This document shows, piece after piece, positions 7,754 through 15,816 of a DNA stretch of 48,339 bases. The notes under the pieces are model-generated. The model searched no databases. It was not told the DNA's origin and saw only the letters and a list, made by a program, of their open reading frames with translations. The stretch comes from Bacteroidota bacterium (GTDB lineage: Bacteria; Bacteroidota; Rhodothermia; Balneolales; Balneolaceae): the NCBI GenBank assembly GCA_003045995.1, contig PZPG01000011.1, positions 1,351 through 49,689 of the forward strand. The letters run 5' to 3'. Made by a program: the position numbers and the translations under genes. Positions within the stretch are counted from its first letter, which is position 1, and every line of letters begins with the position of its first letter.

Positions 7754-8483
7754 GATTCCCGGTTCCGTGGTTCAGGATGGCCAGGTAGGCACGCACGGTT
7801 TTCTCGAGGCCGTCGAATACGGCGCGGGAGATCAGTGCATGACCGATACTGATTTCATGGAGGTGGGGAACTTCAGCAATAAGCCTCGGTAGATTCTGCA
7901 GGTTGAGGCCATGACCGGCGTTGACCTTCATTCCTGCAGAGTGTATCAATTCAGCAGCCGTACGAAGCCTGGCCAACTCCTCTTTGCGTATGGTTTCATC
8001 TTGTGCATTGGAAAACGGGCCGGTATGCAGTTCGATAGCATACACCCCCAGTCGAGCCGCAGTTTCGATGTCCGCAGGCACAGGGTCCAAGAACAGACTC
8101 ACAGGAACCCCAGCGTCTGTGAGTTTTGGTAGAACTCGCTCCCGAAAGTCTTCCTCCAGGGCTGTGAGTGCCAGGCCACCCTCCGTGGTAAGTTCCAGTC
8201 TCCCCTCTGGCACCAGGGTACAGATGTCTGGCTGGATCTCCGTGCATATTCCAATCATCTCGTCCGTGGCCGCCATTTCAAAATCCAGCGTACCCCGTAC
8301 GTGGGCTTTCAACCGTGTTACATCTTCGTCCCGAATGTGCCTCCTATCACCCCGCAAATGAAACACAATCCCGGACGCGCCGGCATTTTCACAGGCATAG
8401 GCTGCTTCCACGGGATCCGGATAGCCCTCTCCTCGTGCATTACGCAAGGTTGCAATATGGTCAATGTTCACTAAAAGCTTCAT
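7746..8483 (-). CDS. pdxJ: Pyridoxine 5'-phosphate synthase PdxJ
   Basis: PdxJ condenses 1-deoxyxylulose 5-phosphate with 3-amino-2-oxopropyl phosphate to give pyridoxine 5'-phosphate, the last step of DXP-dependent vitamin B6 synthesis. The 245-residue TIM barrel begins MKLLVNIDHIATLRNARG and keeps NAGHGLNLQ and the FEM glutamate segment. The usual HLREDRRHI reads HLRGDRRHI, a Glu-to-Gly change next to the conserved histidine. Upstream in-frame codons to 8582 add 33 residues unlike the family, so the start at 8483 is preferred. It overlaps era by 8 bp. Confidence 0.95.
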   Translation of the reverse strand: MKLLVNIDHIATLRNARGEGYPDPVEAAYACENAGASGIVFHLRGDRRHIRDEDVTRLKAHVRGTLDFEMAATDEMIGICTEIQPDICTLVPEGRLELTTEGGLALTALEEDFRERVLPKLTDAGVPVSLFLDPVPADIETAARLGVYAIELHTGPFSNAQDETIRKEELARLRTAAELIHSAGMKVNAGHGLNLQNLPRLIAEVPHLHEISIGHALISRAVFDGLEKTVRAYLAILNHGTGNHG

Positions 8484-8675
8484 AGAATGAGTCAAGGTTT
8501 CTAGTCTCAGAATCACGATGATTTGTGGTACGGAGGCGAGCAGTTTCTCTAAGAAGTGATCGCTCGGTATGTCCAAAACCATTTTGGCTTGAAAGTGATT
8601 CCGATTTTGCCTAGTCTTTGGTGAATTTAGGAAACTTTCTGACCGATTTTAAATACCGTTTCTACCAATGTTTTC

Positions 8676-9182
8676 ATGGAAAAGCCGCTACTGAATCCGT
8701 CCTCTCCATTTCGATTGCCTTTTGTTGTTCTGTTTCTTTTGCTGTCTGCGATTCTGTTTCAAAGCTGTGGTACGTCCGGCAGGACGTTCGATTCCGAAAA
8801 CCGTTCCCGCAGTTATCGGGTTGATGTTCTTCTGCAGGATGCTCACCGGGATTGGAGGGGAACTCCGTATCTATTGGGTGGCGCTGGACGTCGCGGAATC
8901 GATTGTTCCGCGTTCACCCGAGAGGTGTACAAAGAGTATTTTGGTGTGAGTTTACCCAGACACACACGGGATCAGATCCGTGAAGGCCGATCGGTGCGTC
9001 GCTCGGGAATCCGCCCCGGTGATATGATCTTTTTTGAGACGTCGCGTGGTGTGCTGCATGTGGGTATTGCCATGCAGAACGGACGGTTTTTGCATGCGTC
9101 GACTTCGCAGGGTGTTACCATTTCTGATTTGAGCAATCGCTACTGGTCGAAACGATTTTTGCGTGCACGTCGGGTGATCTGA
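8676..9182 (+). CDS. NlpC/P60 family cell-wall hydrolase lipoprotein
   Basis: The 168-residue protein is a predicted periplasmic or outer-membrane-anchored peptidoglycan peptidase. The signal peptide (residues about 13-30) ends in a lipobox LFQSC with Cys31 as the lipidation site. The NlpC/P60 domain follows, with catalytic Cys77 in GIDCSAFTREVY, His128 in VLHVGIAM and His140 in RFLHAS, so the Cys-His-His triad is complete. It resembles the Spr/MepS class that cuts DAP-type cross-links. A minus-strand copy of the dispersed motif lies at 8817, just before the catalytic domain. Confidence 0.92.
   Translation: MEKPLLNPSSPFRLPFVVLFLLLSAILFQSCGTSGRTFDSENRSRSYRVDVLLQDAHRDWRGTPYLLGGAGRRGIDCSAFTREVYKEYFGVSLPRHTRDQIREGRSVRRSGIRPGDMIFFETSRGVLHVGIAMQNGRFLHASTSQGVTISDLSNRYWSKRFLRARRVI
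8817..8826 (-). repeat. Dispersed motif CATCAACCCG, copy 3 (coding)
   Basis: Within the NlpC/P60 gene it is read as CGG GTT GAT G (Arg-Val-Asp) in the linker between lipobox and catalytic domain. The extended form is CATCAACCCGATA. Confidence 0.6.
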
Positions 9183-9239
9183 TTTCCAGATAGCACGCTT
9201 AACGTGGAATCTCCGTTCACCGGATGACATTCAGCATTC

Positions 9240-9419
9240 GCTGGATACCTCTTATCCTTTCGCAGGATTTCGTGCCTCCACCGGTTATCACAAATTTGCA
9301 GGATCTCCCATCCTCCGTGGTTTTCCCACCTTCAGAGGATTTTCCACACTCTCCGGTTATCCCATCTTTGCAGGATCTCCCACCTTTCCCAGAAATCTCC
9401 CCCACACTCTCCCACCATT
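9240..9419. repeat. 18-bp degenerate tandem array, ten units
   Basis: Ten consecutive 18-bp units can be aligned without gaps, for example ATTTGCAGGATCTCCCAT, CTTCAGAGGATTTTCCAC, ACTCTCCGGTTATCCCAT and CTTTGCAGGATCTCCCAC. Units alternate somewhat between a GCAGGAT type and a CCGGTTAT type, hinting at a 36-bp higher-order unit. The array lies between the NlpC/P60 gene and the dcw promoter. Confidence 0.75.
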
Positions 9420-9556
9420 ATTGATTTTGCTGATTTTAAACTAATTAATAGCTGATTTTAAGCTGATTTTAACCATTCTAGTGAGAAACTCTCAGGATAC
9501 CCGAGAGATGCACTGATCTTGCTTCGTAAAAGAACTTTCAGCCTGTAAAGCCCTTC

Positions 9557-9566
9557 CATCAACCCG
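9557..9566 (+). repeat. Dispersed motif CATCAACCCG, copy 4
   Basis: It reads CTTCCATCAACCCGACACTA in the dcw leader, just before the inverted repeat TAACTC/GAGTTA. Confidence 0.75.
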
Positions 9567-9644
9567 ACACTAACTCATTCATAGAGTTACAGATAGACGA
9601 TTGTTGCCCGTATTTGAATTCTTTTTGAAGGGGTAAATTTTTTC

Positions 9645-9676
9645 TTGACATATATAGATACAAAAAGTTACTTTCG
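9645..9676 (+). promoter_or_regulatory. Putative promoter of the dcw cluster
   Basis: TTGACA at 9645-9650 is followed by TACTTTCG at 9669-9676. The second element resembles the Bacteroidota -7 consensus TAnnTTTG with one mismatch, and the spacing to the -33-like TTG (21 bp) fits that promoter class. The MraZ repeats start at its end, so MraZ bound there would block or modulate initiation. Confidence 0.5.
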
Positions 9677-9700
9677 TGGTAGAAAGTGGTGAAAAGTGGG
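9676..9700 (+). promoter_or_regulatory. MraZ box: three direct repeats with 10-bp period
   Basis: GTGGT (9676-9680), GTGGT (9686-9690) and GTGGG (9696-9700) are separated by exactly 5 bp each. Two of them extend to AAAGTGG. Known MraZ operators are TGGGN or AAAGTG repeats with the same 10-bp spacing, directly upstream of mraZ. The layout fits autoregulation of mraZ and control of the whole dcw cluster. It also argues against the upstream GTG at 9696 as the mraZ start. Confidence 0.8.
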
Positions 9701-9767
9701 GAATTTTTACAAACCCTGCTTCTGCCACGATTTAGCAATCTTACGTGAATGTACTAACCTCTCCGAT

Positions 9768-10232
9768 TTGGCTAGCTTCAAAGGTGAATATCATCATAGT
9801 GTCGATGCAAAAGGTCGAGTAGCCTTTCCGGCGAAGTTGCGCAAGGCACTCAATCCGGATGCAGGAGAGCGATTCACACTATTACGAGGTCTCGAGCCGT
9901 GTCTGTACTTGTACCCGGGTGATGAATGGGAGCAGGTCGAAGAGAAATTATCGCGCATCAATAGCTTTTCGAAGAAAGGGCGAACGGTGAAGCGAAATTT
10001 TTTGAGGTTTGCGGAGGATGTCACGCTTGATGGCCAGCACAGGATTCCATTATCGGCTCAGTTGATGGAGTATGCTTCTATCGACAGCGCAGCCATTTTT
10101 ATCGGGAGCGGAGAACGCATCGAGATCTGGGCGCCGGATCAGCTCGAAAAACTGGATGAGGATATGAGTCCCGAGTCGTATGAAGAGCTTTTTGAAGAAG
10201 TTCTTGGTAATGACTCTCAGCCAGGGAGCTGA
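9768..10232 (+). CDS. mraZ: Transcriptional regulator MraZ
   Basis: MraZ is a ring-forming double-SpoVT/AbrB-fold DNA-binding protein that controls the division and cell-wall cluster. A TTG start at 9768 gives 154 residues beginning ASFKGEYHHSVDAKGRVAFP, which matches the MraZ N-terminus. The second AbrB-type half follows near residue 80 (DVTLDGQHRIPLS). A longer reading from GTG at 9696 would place the start inside the MraZ box and add 24 atypical residues. It is the first gene of the cluster, one base before rsmH. Confidence 0.93.
   Translation: MASFKGEYHHSVDAKGRVAFPAKLRKALNPDAGERFTLLRGLEPCLYLYPGDEWEQVEEKLSRINSFSKKGRTVKRNFLRFAEDVTLDGQHRIPLSAQLMEYASIDSAAIFIGSGERIEIWAPDQLEKLDEDMSPESYEELFEEVLGNDSQPGS
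10223..10228 (+). promoter_or_regulatory. Shine-Dalgarno of rsmH
   Basis: AGGGAG lies five bases before the ATG at 10234, inside the end of mraZ. It supports this start over the in-frame ATG at 10180. Confidence 0.6.
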
Positions 10233-10233
10233 A

Positions 10234-11160
10234 ATGGAGACTTTTTACGCACATACTCCGGTTCTGGCAGATGAAACAATGGATTTCCTTTGTACCGATA
10301 CGCATGGAGTATATGTGGATGCAACGCTTGGAGGCGGCGGTCATACGGCAAGACTGCTGGATCGATGCAGCGCGGATGCCAAAGTTTATGGCGTGGACCA
10401 GGATGAAGAAGCTCTGAATGCAGCGTGTGCCAGACTCGATCATGATCCACGTTTTCGGCCGGTCCGAGGAAACTTTGAGTTTCTGGAGACGCTGTTGCCT
10501 TCGGAATTGCACGGTACGATTTCCGGGTTTCTGTTTGATTTTGGTGTTTCTACCCATCAGATACGAGAACCGGAGCGTGGATTTAGTTTTATGCATGAGG
10601 GTCCCCTGGATATGAGAATGAGTGCACTTACGGGCAAAACGGCGGAGGAGATTGTAAATCTTGGCTCCTATGAGTACTTACGGGATCTTCTTTATCAAAA
10701 GGGCGAGGAGCGGAAGAGCCGTGAGATTGCCCGGTCGATTGTTGCAAGCCGGCCATTGCGATCTACGGGGGATTTACGCAAGGCGATTGAGGCTGTTGTG
10801 AAGGGACCGCATACGATCAAATCGGTTGCGAGGGTGTTTCAGGCGATTCGGATTGAGGTGAACCGTGAGCTGGAGGTGATCGAACATGCCTTGGAGCAAA
10901 GTTTACGGCTACTGAAGACGGGAGGGCGTATTGTGGCGATCTCGTATCATTCGCTGGAAGACCGCCTTGTGAAGAACTTTTTTAAGAGTGGAAATTTTCA
11001 GGGAACGGTTGAGAAGGATTTTTATGGTCATCCTATGACCCCGTTCCGCCTTCTGACAAAAAAACCGGTGGTGGCCGGCGATCAAGAGAGATCGCTAAAC
11101 CCGGCCTCCCGTAGTGCGAAGCTGCGGGCCGCCGAAAAGATTGTGGAGGGCGGGATATGA
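10234..11160 (+). CDS. rsmH: 16S rRNA (cytosine(1402)-N(4))-methyltransferase RsmH (MraW)
   Basis: RsmH methylates N4 of C1402 in the 16S rRNA decoding centre, using SAM. The 308-residue protein has the opening HTPVLADETMDFL, the SAM-binding loop VDATLGGGGHTARLL, the motif FDFGVSTHQIREPERGFSF, and the late ISYHSLEDRLVKNFF, all characteristic. The start at 10234 is preferred because it has a Shine-Dalgarno and family-like length. The stop overlaps the ftsL start by ATGA. Confidence 0.96.
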   Translation: METFYAHTPVLADETMDFLCTDTHGVYVDATLGGGGHTARLLDRCSADAKVYGVDQDEEALNAACARLDHDPRFRPVRGNFEFLETLLPSELHGTISGFLFDFGVSTHQIREPERGFSFMHEGPLDMRMSALTGKTAEEIVNLGSYEYLRDLLYQKGEERKSREIARSIVASRPLRSTGDLRKAIEAVVKGPHTIKSVARVFQAIRIEVNRELEVIEHALEQSLRLLKTGGRIVAISYHSLEDRLVKNFFKSGNFQGTVEKDFYGHPMTPFRLLTKKPVVAGDQERSLNPASRSAKLRAAEKIVEGGI

Positions 11161-11819
11161 GTATCATTAAAACTCCCGGTTCGAAGCGCAAGCCGAAGCA
11201 AAATCGCAGGGTTCTGTCTGGCGGGGCTGTAGCCGAACGGAAGTGGATGACGTTTTTGGATCGGGGGCTGGGTGCTGGGCGTGGATCTGCAGCGGATAGT
11301 GCGATGGGTGCGGGTGGTGCGAGAGGGCGAGATGGTGCTGGCATGGCCGCAAGAAGTGCGGGGAAGTCAGGAAATGTGGCAAGTGCGAGTGGTGCGCGAG
11401 GTGGAGCTGGCATGGCGCCAGGGACTGCGAGGACGGCAGGGACTGCGAGGACGGCAGGGAGTGTGGCAAGTGCACGCGATGGCCACCATTCCACCCGTAA
11501 GGATGCTGCAACCCGAAATGCCCGGACATCAACCCGAAATAAAAAACAGGGATTGAAGGCGTGGAAGGTGATTGCGTGGAGTTTGGGAGTCGGCCTGGCG
11601 GGTTTTCTGTACATCAGCCATCAGTATCAGACACAGCAGACGCTTTTGGAGGTTCGCGGGCTTGAGAAGAGTTACCGGCAGTCGTTGCTTCAGGTGCAGG
11701 ATCTGCAGATGCAGCTGGATCGGGTGACGGGGCCGAAGGAGATCTATCAGAAGGCGCGGGAGCAGGGGTTTGTGAATGCGGGGACGGACCATCGGGTGCT
11801 TAAAGTGGAGGGGGAGTGA
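11157..11819 (+). CDS. ftsL: FtsL-like division protein with long Gly/Ala-rich N-terminus
   Basis: The 220-residue protein sits at the FtsL position between rsmH and ftsI, overlapping both. A single transmembrane helix (WKVIAWSLGVGLAGFLYI, about 138-156) is followed by a periplasmic coiled coil (EVRGLEKSYRQSLLQVQDLQ), the expected FtsL topology for binding FtsB/FtsQ and activating FtsWI. The cytoplasmic part is about 135 residues of Gly/Ala/Arg-rich low complexity, against the usual 20-60, and is partly encoded by 18-bp repeats. The dispersed motif at 11527 lies just before the membrane helix. The name rests mainly on topology and position. Confidence 0.82.
   Translation: MSIIKTPGSKRKPKQNRRVLSGGAVAERKWMTFLDRGLGAGRGSAADSAMGAGGARGRDGAGMAARSAGKSGNVASASGARGGAGMAPGTARTAGTARTAGSVASARDGHHSTRKDAATRNARTSTRNKKQGLKAWKVIAWSLGVGLAGFLYISHQYQTQQTLLEVRGLEKSYRQSLLQVQDLQMQLDRVTGPKEIYQKAREQGFVNAGTDHRVLKVEGE
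11421..11474. repeat. 18-bp tandem repeat in the FtsL N-terminal region
   Basis: Two identical copies of GGGACTGCGAGGACGGCA and a diverged third copy lie in frame. They encode GTARTA repeats in the cytoplasmic tail of FtsL. Confidence 0.9.
11527..11536 (+). repeat. Dispersed motif CATCAACCCG(AA), copy 5 (coding)
   Basis: It is read in ftsL as A TCA ACC CGA (Ser-Thr-Arg) and followed by the A-rich AATAAAAAACAGG. A partial copy, GCAACCCGAAA, lies about 20 bp upstream. Confidence 0.85.
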
Positions 11820-14053
11820 TGGAGAATCGTGCCTCGATGCTGGCCAGGTTGTTTGTGTTGATGGGGTTGGTGATTCTGCTTCCGGTTGCCATTTCGTTGC
11901 AGATGGTACGGGTGAGTGTGCTTGAGGGGAGCGGGTTGAGGGAGTTGTGGAGTAGTCAGGCGATTGATTCGATCCCGATTCCGGCTGAGCGTGGGGCGAT
12001 TTATGATCGGAACGGTAAGCTGCTGGCGTCGAATCATGTGCGGTGCCATGTGGCGGTGGATCCGAATGTTCCGGGGGCGGATCCGGCTCGTTTTGAGGAG
12101 ATTGCCGGAATTTTGGCCGCGTATTCGGGGCAGGATATGGGGACGTACCTGGAGCGGATTCGTAGTGCAGGCAGCCGGTCTAGGTACGTGGTACTGGACC
12201 GGTCGGTTTCAATGGCGGCCTGTGATGAGCTGGAGTTGTTGTCGGACCGTTCGTTGATTCTGGAAGAGCAGTATAAGCGACGCTATCATTTTGGGAATTT
12301 GTCGGCACACTTGCTGGGGTATGTGGATCATCAGATGAGCGGGGTGACGGGACTGGAGGCGTTTTATGATGATGCGTTGCGGGGCGAGGATGGTGTGCAG
12401 CAGGTTCGGCGGGATCGTGCCAACCGGATTTTTTCCTATGTGGGTGCGCCGAAGCAGCCACCGCGAATGGGATATTCGCTGAAAACAACGATTGACGCGC
12501 ATCTGCAGGCGGTTGTGGAGGAGGAGTTGTTGCTGGGAGTAGAGAAGTATCGGGCGGAGTCGGGGACAGCGATTGTGATGGAACCATCGACGGGGCGCAT
12601 TCTGGCGATGGCGAATGTGCCGGATTTTCATCCAGGGGATCCGGCGGGGGCTGAGCCGCAGTTTCGGCGCAACCGGGCGATCGCAGACATGATTGAACCG
12701 GGCTCTACGTTTAAGCTGGTTGCTACGGTGGCGGCTATGGAGCAGAATCTGGTGGATCCGGATGAGTGGTTTGAAACGCCAGAAGATGGACGGAAAATGA
12801 TCTATGGTCAGTGGATGAGGGATCATGACCCGCTTGGCAAACTTACGTTCCGGGATGCAATCACCAAGTCATCGAATATTGTTTTTTCGGAAGTTGCGCA
12901 ACGGATCGACCCCGACACGTATTATCAGTATGCTCGGAATATGGGATTTGGCACGGTTACGCATGTAGATCTGCCGAATGAAAAGGCGGGCCGGTTGCAG
13001 AAGCCGTATGAGTGGAGTGGAGTGACGCTTCCCTGGATGTCGATTGGGTATGAAGTACAAGCTACTCCACTGCAGATTCTTCAGGCGTATGCAGCGTTTG
13101 CGAATGAGGGCGTGATGATGAAGCCTTTTATTGTGGAGCAGGTGGTGGATGAGCATGGGCAAAAGATTGAGGATACAGTGCCGTCGCGGGTGAGAAGCAT
13201 CGCCAAAAAAGAGACGATCGAGAAGCTGATTCCCATGTATGAAGCAGTTTTGTCGGACTCAGGTACGGCGTCCTGGGCAGCGGTGGAGGGGTTGAGGATC
13301 GCCGGAAAGACGGGGACGGCACAAAAATGGGTGGATGGGCGCTATACGACCCGGTACCGTGCCTCCTTTGCCGGTTTCTTTCCGGTGGAGGATCCGCTGT
13401 ATGCAGTGCTCGTGCTATTGGAGGAGCCGAAAGTGAGTTATTACGGAGGGTTTACATCCGGGTCGGTGTTTCGGGAGATTGCCTCCCGGATTACGGGGAT
13501 GGATCCGACAGTTCGTTCGGTTTTGCAGGATGCGGTTGTGAACGTAGTTGAGGATTCACTCCGGCTTTTTCCGAATCTGAGAGGGCTTACGCGGGAGGAG
13601 GCAGAGGCCAGGCTGGAGGCACTGGGAATGAAGACACTTGGAATGCAGGCAGATTGGAAGGCTTCCTGGATGGCGAATGAGGAGGGGGAAGATGTAGTGG
13701 AATCGTATCGTTTTCGACATTTCGAGTCGTCAGAGATGATGATTATGGAGCAGAGTCCGGTGCCCGGTGAGCCGATTGGAGATCAGCGTTTAACATTTAT
13801 ATGGGAACCGAAACCGTCCGTATTGCGGGGTGAGTCGGAGAGTCCTCACATCGTTGTGCCGCAGCTGACCGGTTTGTCAGTGCGCGCCGCATCTGCCATT
13901 GCACGGGAAGCAGGTCTGCAAGTAGCGCTTCAAGGTTCAGGTACAGTGGTATCGCAGTTTCCGTCGGCCGGAGAGTGGATGAAACCCGGCCGTACAATCG
14001 CGTTGCGTGGAAATCGCACCTTGATCAGCCGGCTGGCGGGGGCAGAACGATGA
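11819..14053 (+). CDS. ftsI: Peptidoglycan transpeptidase FtsI (PBP3) with C-terminal PASTA domains
   Basis: FtsI is the septal class B penicillin-binding protein, paired with FtsW. The 744-residue protein has an N-terminal membrane helix (about 8-30), the PBP dimer domain (ERGAIYDRNGKLLASN), and the transpeptidase with catalytic Ser296 in GSTFKL, SSN in KSSNIVF and KTG in AGKTGTAQ. Two PASTA-like segments follow (FPNLRGLTREEAEARLEALG and VVPQLTGLSVRAASAIAREA). The ATG at 11819 shares a base with the ftsL stop (TGATG) and has a strong GGAGGGGGAG upstream. The stop overlaps murE by ATGA. Confidence 0.96.
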   Translation: MENRASMLARLFVLMGLVILLPVAISLQMVRVSVLEGSGLRELWSSQAIDSIPIPAERGAIYDRNGKLLASNHVRCHVAVDPNVPGADPARFEEIAGILAAYSGQDMGTYLERIRSAGSRSRYVVLDRSVSMAACDELELLSDRSLILEEQYKRRYHFGNLSAHLLGYVDHQMSGVTGLEAFYDDALRGEDGVQQVRRDRANRIFSYVGAPKQPPRMGYSLKTTIDAHLQAVVEEELLLGVEKYRAESGTAIVMEPSTGRILAMANVPDFHPGDPAGAEPQFRRNRAIADMIEPGSTFKLVATVAAMEQNLVDPDEWFETPEDGRKMIYGQWMRDHDPLGKLTFRDAITKSSNIVFSEVAQRIDPDTYYQYARNMGFGTVTHVDLPNEKAGRLQKPYEWSGVTLPWMSIGYEVQATPLQILQAYAAFANEGVMMKPFIVEQVVDEHGQKIEDTVPSRVRSIAKKETIEKLIPMYEAVLSDSGTASWAAVEGLRIAGKTGTAQKWVDGRYTTRYRASFAGFFPVEDPLYAVLVLLEEPKVSYYGGFTSGSVFREIASRITGMDPTVRSVLQDAVVNVVEDSLRLFPNLRGLTREEAEARLEALGMKTLGMQADWKASWMANEEGEDVVESYRFRHFESSEMMIMEQSPVPGEPIGDQRLTFIWEPKPSVLRGESESPHIVVPQLTGLSVRAASAIAREAGLQVALQGSGTVVSQFPSAGEWMKPGRTIALRGNRTLISRLAGAER

Positions 14054-15816
14054 GAACGTATCAAGAAATACTCCGTTTTTGTGTGGATTGGGAGCAGGGT
14101 GCGCAGGATGTGCAGAGTTTGCGGGAGCATGGTGTGCAGGGGCAGGTAGGTCTTTCAAAACTTCCAGTGATTCGGCTTCCCGAGCAGGAATCGATTCGTG
14201 AGCGATTGCAGACATTATGTCATGGAATGGTTCAGACGGATTCGAGGAGTGTGAGTCCGGGTGATCTTTTTATTGCTGTAAGGGGGATTGCACAGGATGG
14301 CCACGCATTTACAGAGCAGGCTGCAGAGCGCGGTGCAACGGTCATAATAACAGAAGCGGATCCTACATGGAGTGGTGCAGAATATCTTGGCCCGGAGGAT
14401 GCAATTCACGTTCAGGTATCATCCACACGGAGGCTTGCAGGACCGCTTGCGCAGTATGTATTGGGGAATCCGGCCACATCCATGACCGTGATCGGGGTAA
14501 CGGGAACCAACGGTAAAACAACCACAGCAACGCTGATTGAGCAGTTATTGAGCGAGTGCGGTGCGGTTACGACGCTACTCGGAACCATTGAAAAGAGGTT
14601 TCCCGATGAGATCATTCAGAGTCGGCTCACAACAACCGGCCCGGCGGAACTGGCGGTGGATTTTGCCCGTGCGAGACGGGAGAACTCCGATGTGCTCGTA
14701 ATGGAGGTGTCGTCACATGCACTGGATCAGCACCGGACCGATGGAATTGCATTTGATGCCGCCGTATTTACGAATCTCACGCAAGATCATCTAGATTATC
14801 ATGGTACCATGGAGCAGTATGCACGGGCTAAACGGCGATTGTTTGATAATCTGCCAGAGGATGCACGTGCTTATTTTTTCAGGGACGATGCCTATGCCGG
14901 CTTTATGGCGGAGCAGTGTCGGGCGACATCGGTATTGTACGGGTTTGAGGAGGGTGCGGATCGGCAGGCAACCGGGGTGGAGCTGTCTGTGAGTGGTTCT
15001 CGGTTTGATTTGGCCGGCATCCCCTTTGAAACGAGATTGGTGGGACGCCACAATGTTGCGAATATGATGGCAGCTTTGTCGGTTTGTATGGATATGGGTG
15101 TAGAGCAAGAGGCCCTGCAGCATGCTTCGGCAAAGGTAAAAGGTCCTCGGGGTCGACTGGAGCGAGTGTTGCCGAGCAACGATGAAAATACCGGCAAGGC
15201 AGAGGATACCGGTAACGCAGAGAATACCGGCAAGGCAGAGGATACCGGCCTCACAAATAGCGCAGACAATCGTTCGTTCCCGGTTGTTTTTGTGGATTAT
15301 GCACACACCCCTGATGCCTTACAACATGTGTGTGATACGCTTCGTGCAGTGATGCCTCCCTCCTGCCAGCTTCACGTTGTGTTTGGGTGTGGCGGAGACC
15401 GGGACCGGGGCAAGCGTCCACAGATGGGGCATATTGCCGAACAATCTGCCGATCGCGTAACGATTACGTCCGATAATCCCCGCAGTGAGGATCCGATGGC
15501 CATTATCGGAGATGTTTTGGCGGGGTGCAGTGATCCGGATCGGATCGACGTGGAAGCCGACCGGCGCAAAGCGATTCGAAAGGTAGTGATGGGAGCTTCC
15601 GTCGGCGATGTGGTGCTGATTGCCGGCAAGGGACACGAAACTACGCAGGAGATGGCTGGAGTTCGCACACATTTGGACGATACAGAGGAAGCCCGTGAAG
15701 CGCTACAGGCCCGTGAAACACAACAGGCCCATGAGACACAACAGGCCCATGAAGAATTGCAAGCCCGGGGTGCGTCTCCCATCAACCCGAAAGAGAAAAA
15801 TGGGGAGGTGGCCTGA
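14050..15816 (+). CDS. murE: UDP-MurNAc-tripeptide synthetase MurE (meso-DAP type)
   Basis: MurE adds the third amino acid to UDP-MurNAc-L-Ala-D-Glu. The ATP loop is GVTGTNGKTTTATL. Asp475-Asn-Pro-Arg478 (SDNPRSEDP) is the meso-diaminopimelate specificity motif, so the wall should be DAP-type. At 588 residues it is about 90 longer than usual. The excess comes from an N-terminal stretch, an internal NTGKAED repeat (15187-15258) before the C-terminal domain, and a QARETQQAHE tail (15688-15777) ending at the dispersed motif. It overlaps ftsI (ATGA) and mraY (TGATG). murF does not follow, unlike in E. coli. Confidence 0.96.
   Translation: MRTYQEILRFCVDWEQGAQDVQSLREHGVQGQVGLSKLPVIRLPEQESIRERLQTLCHGMVQTDSRSVSPGDLFIAVRGIAQDGHAFTEQAAERGATVIITEADPTWSGAEYLGPEDAIHVQVSSTRRLAGPLAQYVLGNPATSMTVIGVTGTNGKTTTATLIEQLLSECGAVTTLLGTIEKRFPDEIIQSRLTTTGPAELAVDFARARRENSDVLVMEVSSHALDQHRTDGIAFDAAVFTNLTQDHLDYHGTMEQYARAKRRLFDNLPEDARAYFFRDDAYAGFMAEQCRATSVLYGFEEGADRQATGVELSVSGSRFDLAGIPFETRLVGRHNVANMMAALSVCMDMGVEQEALQHASAKVKGPRGRLERVLPSNDENTGKAEDTGNAENTGKAEDTGLTNSADNRSFPVVFVDYAHTPDALQHVCDTLRAVMPPSCQLHVVFGCGGDRDRGKRPQMGHIAEQSADRVTITSDNPRSEDPMAIIGDVLAGCSDPDRIDVEADRRKAIRKVVMGASVGDVVLIAGKGHETTQEMAGVRTHLDDTEEAREALQARETQQAHETQQAHEELQARGASPINPKEKNGEVA
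15187..15258. repeat. 18-bp tandem repeat inside murE
   Basis: Four 18-bp units based on AATACCGGCAAGGCAGAG are in frame. They insert an NTGKAEDTGNAE-type linker between the central and C-terminal domains. Confidence 0.85.
15688..15777. repeat. 18-bp tandem repeat encoding the MurE C-terminal tail
   Basis: Five 18-bp units based on CAGGCCCGTGAAACACAA encode a QARETQ/QAHETQ tail. The array ends two bases before a CATCAACCCGAA motif. Confidence 0.85.
15780..15789 (+). repeat. Dispersed motif CATCAACCCG(AA), copy 6 (coding)
   Basis: In murE it is read C ATC AAC CCG AAA (Ile-Asn-Pro-Lys), a different frame from the ftsL copy. The A-rich AGAGAAAAATGGGG follows. Confidence 0.85.

Larger units (their letters stand above)
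9183..9767. other. Leader region of the dcw cluster
   Basis: This 585-bp region has no convincing gene. In order it holds an 18-bp degenerate array (9240-9419), an AT-rich stretch with three GCTGATTTTAA-like copies (about 9428-9471), the dispersed motif at 9557, a 6-bp inverted repeat (TAACTC...GAGTTA, 9571-9589), a putative promoter at 9645-9676 and three MraZ-box repeats. Confidence 0.65.
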
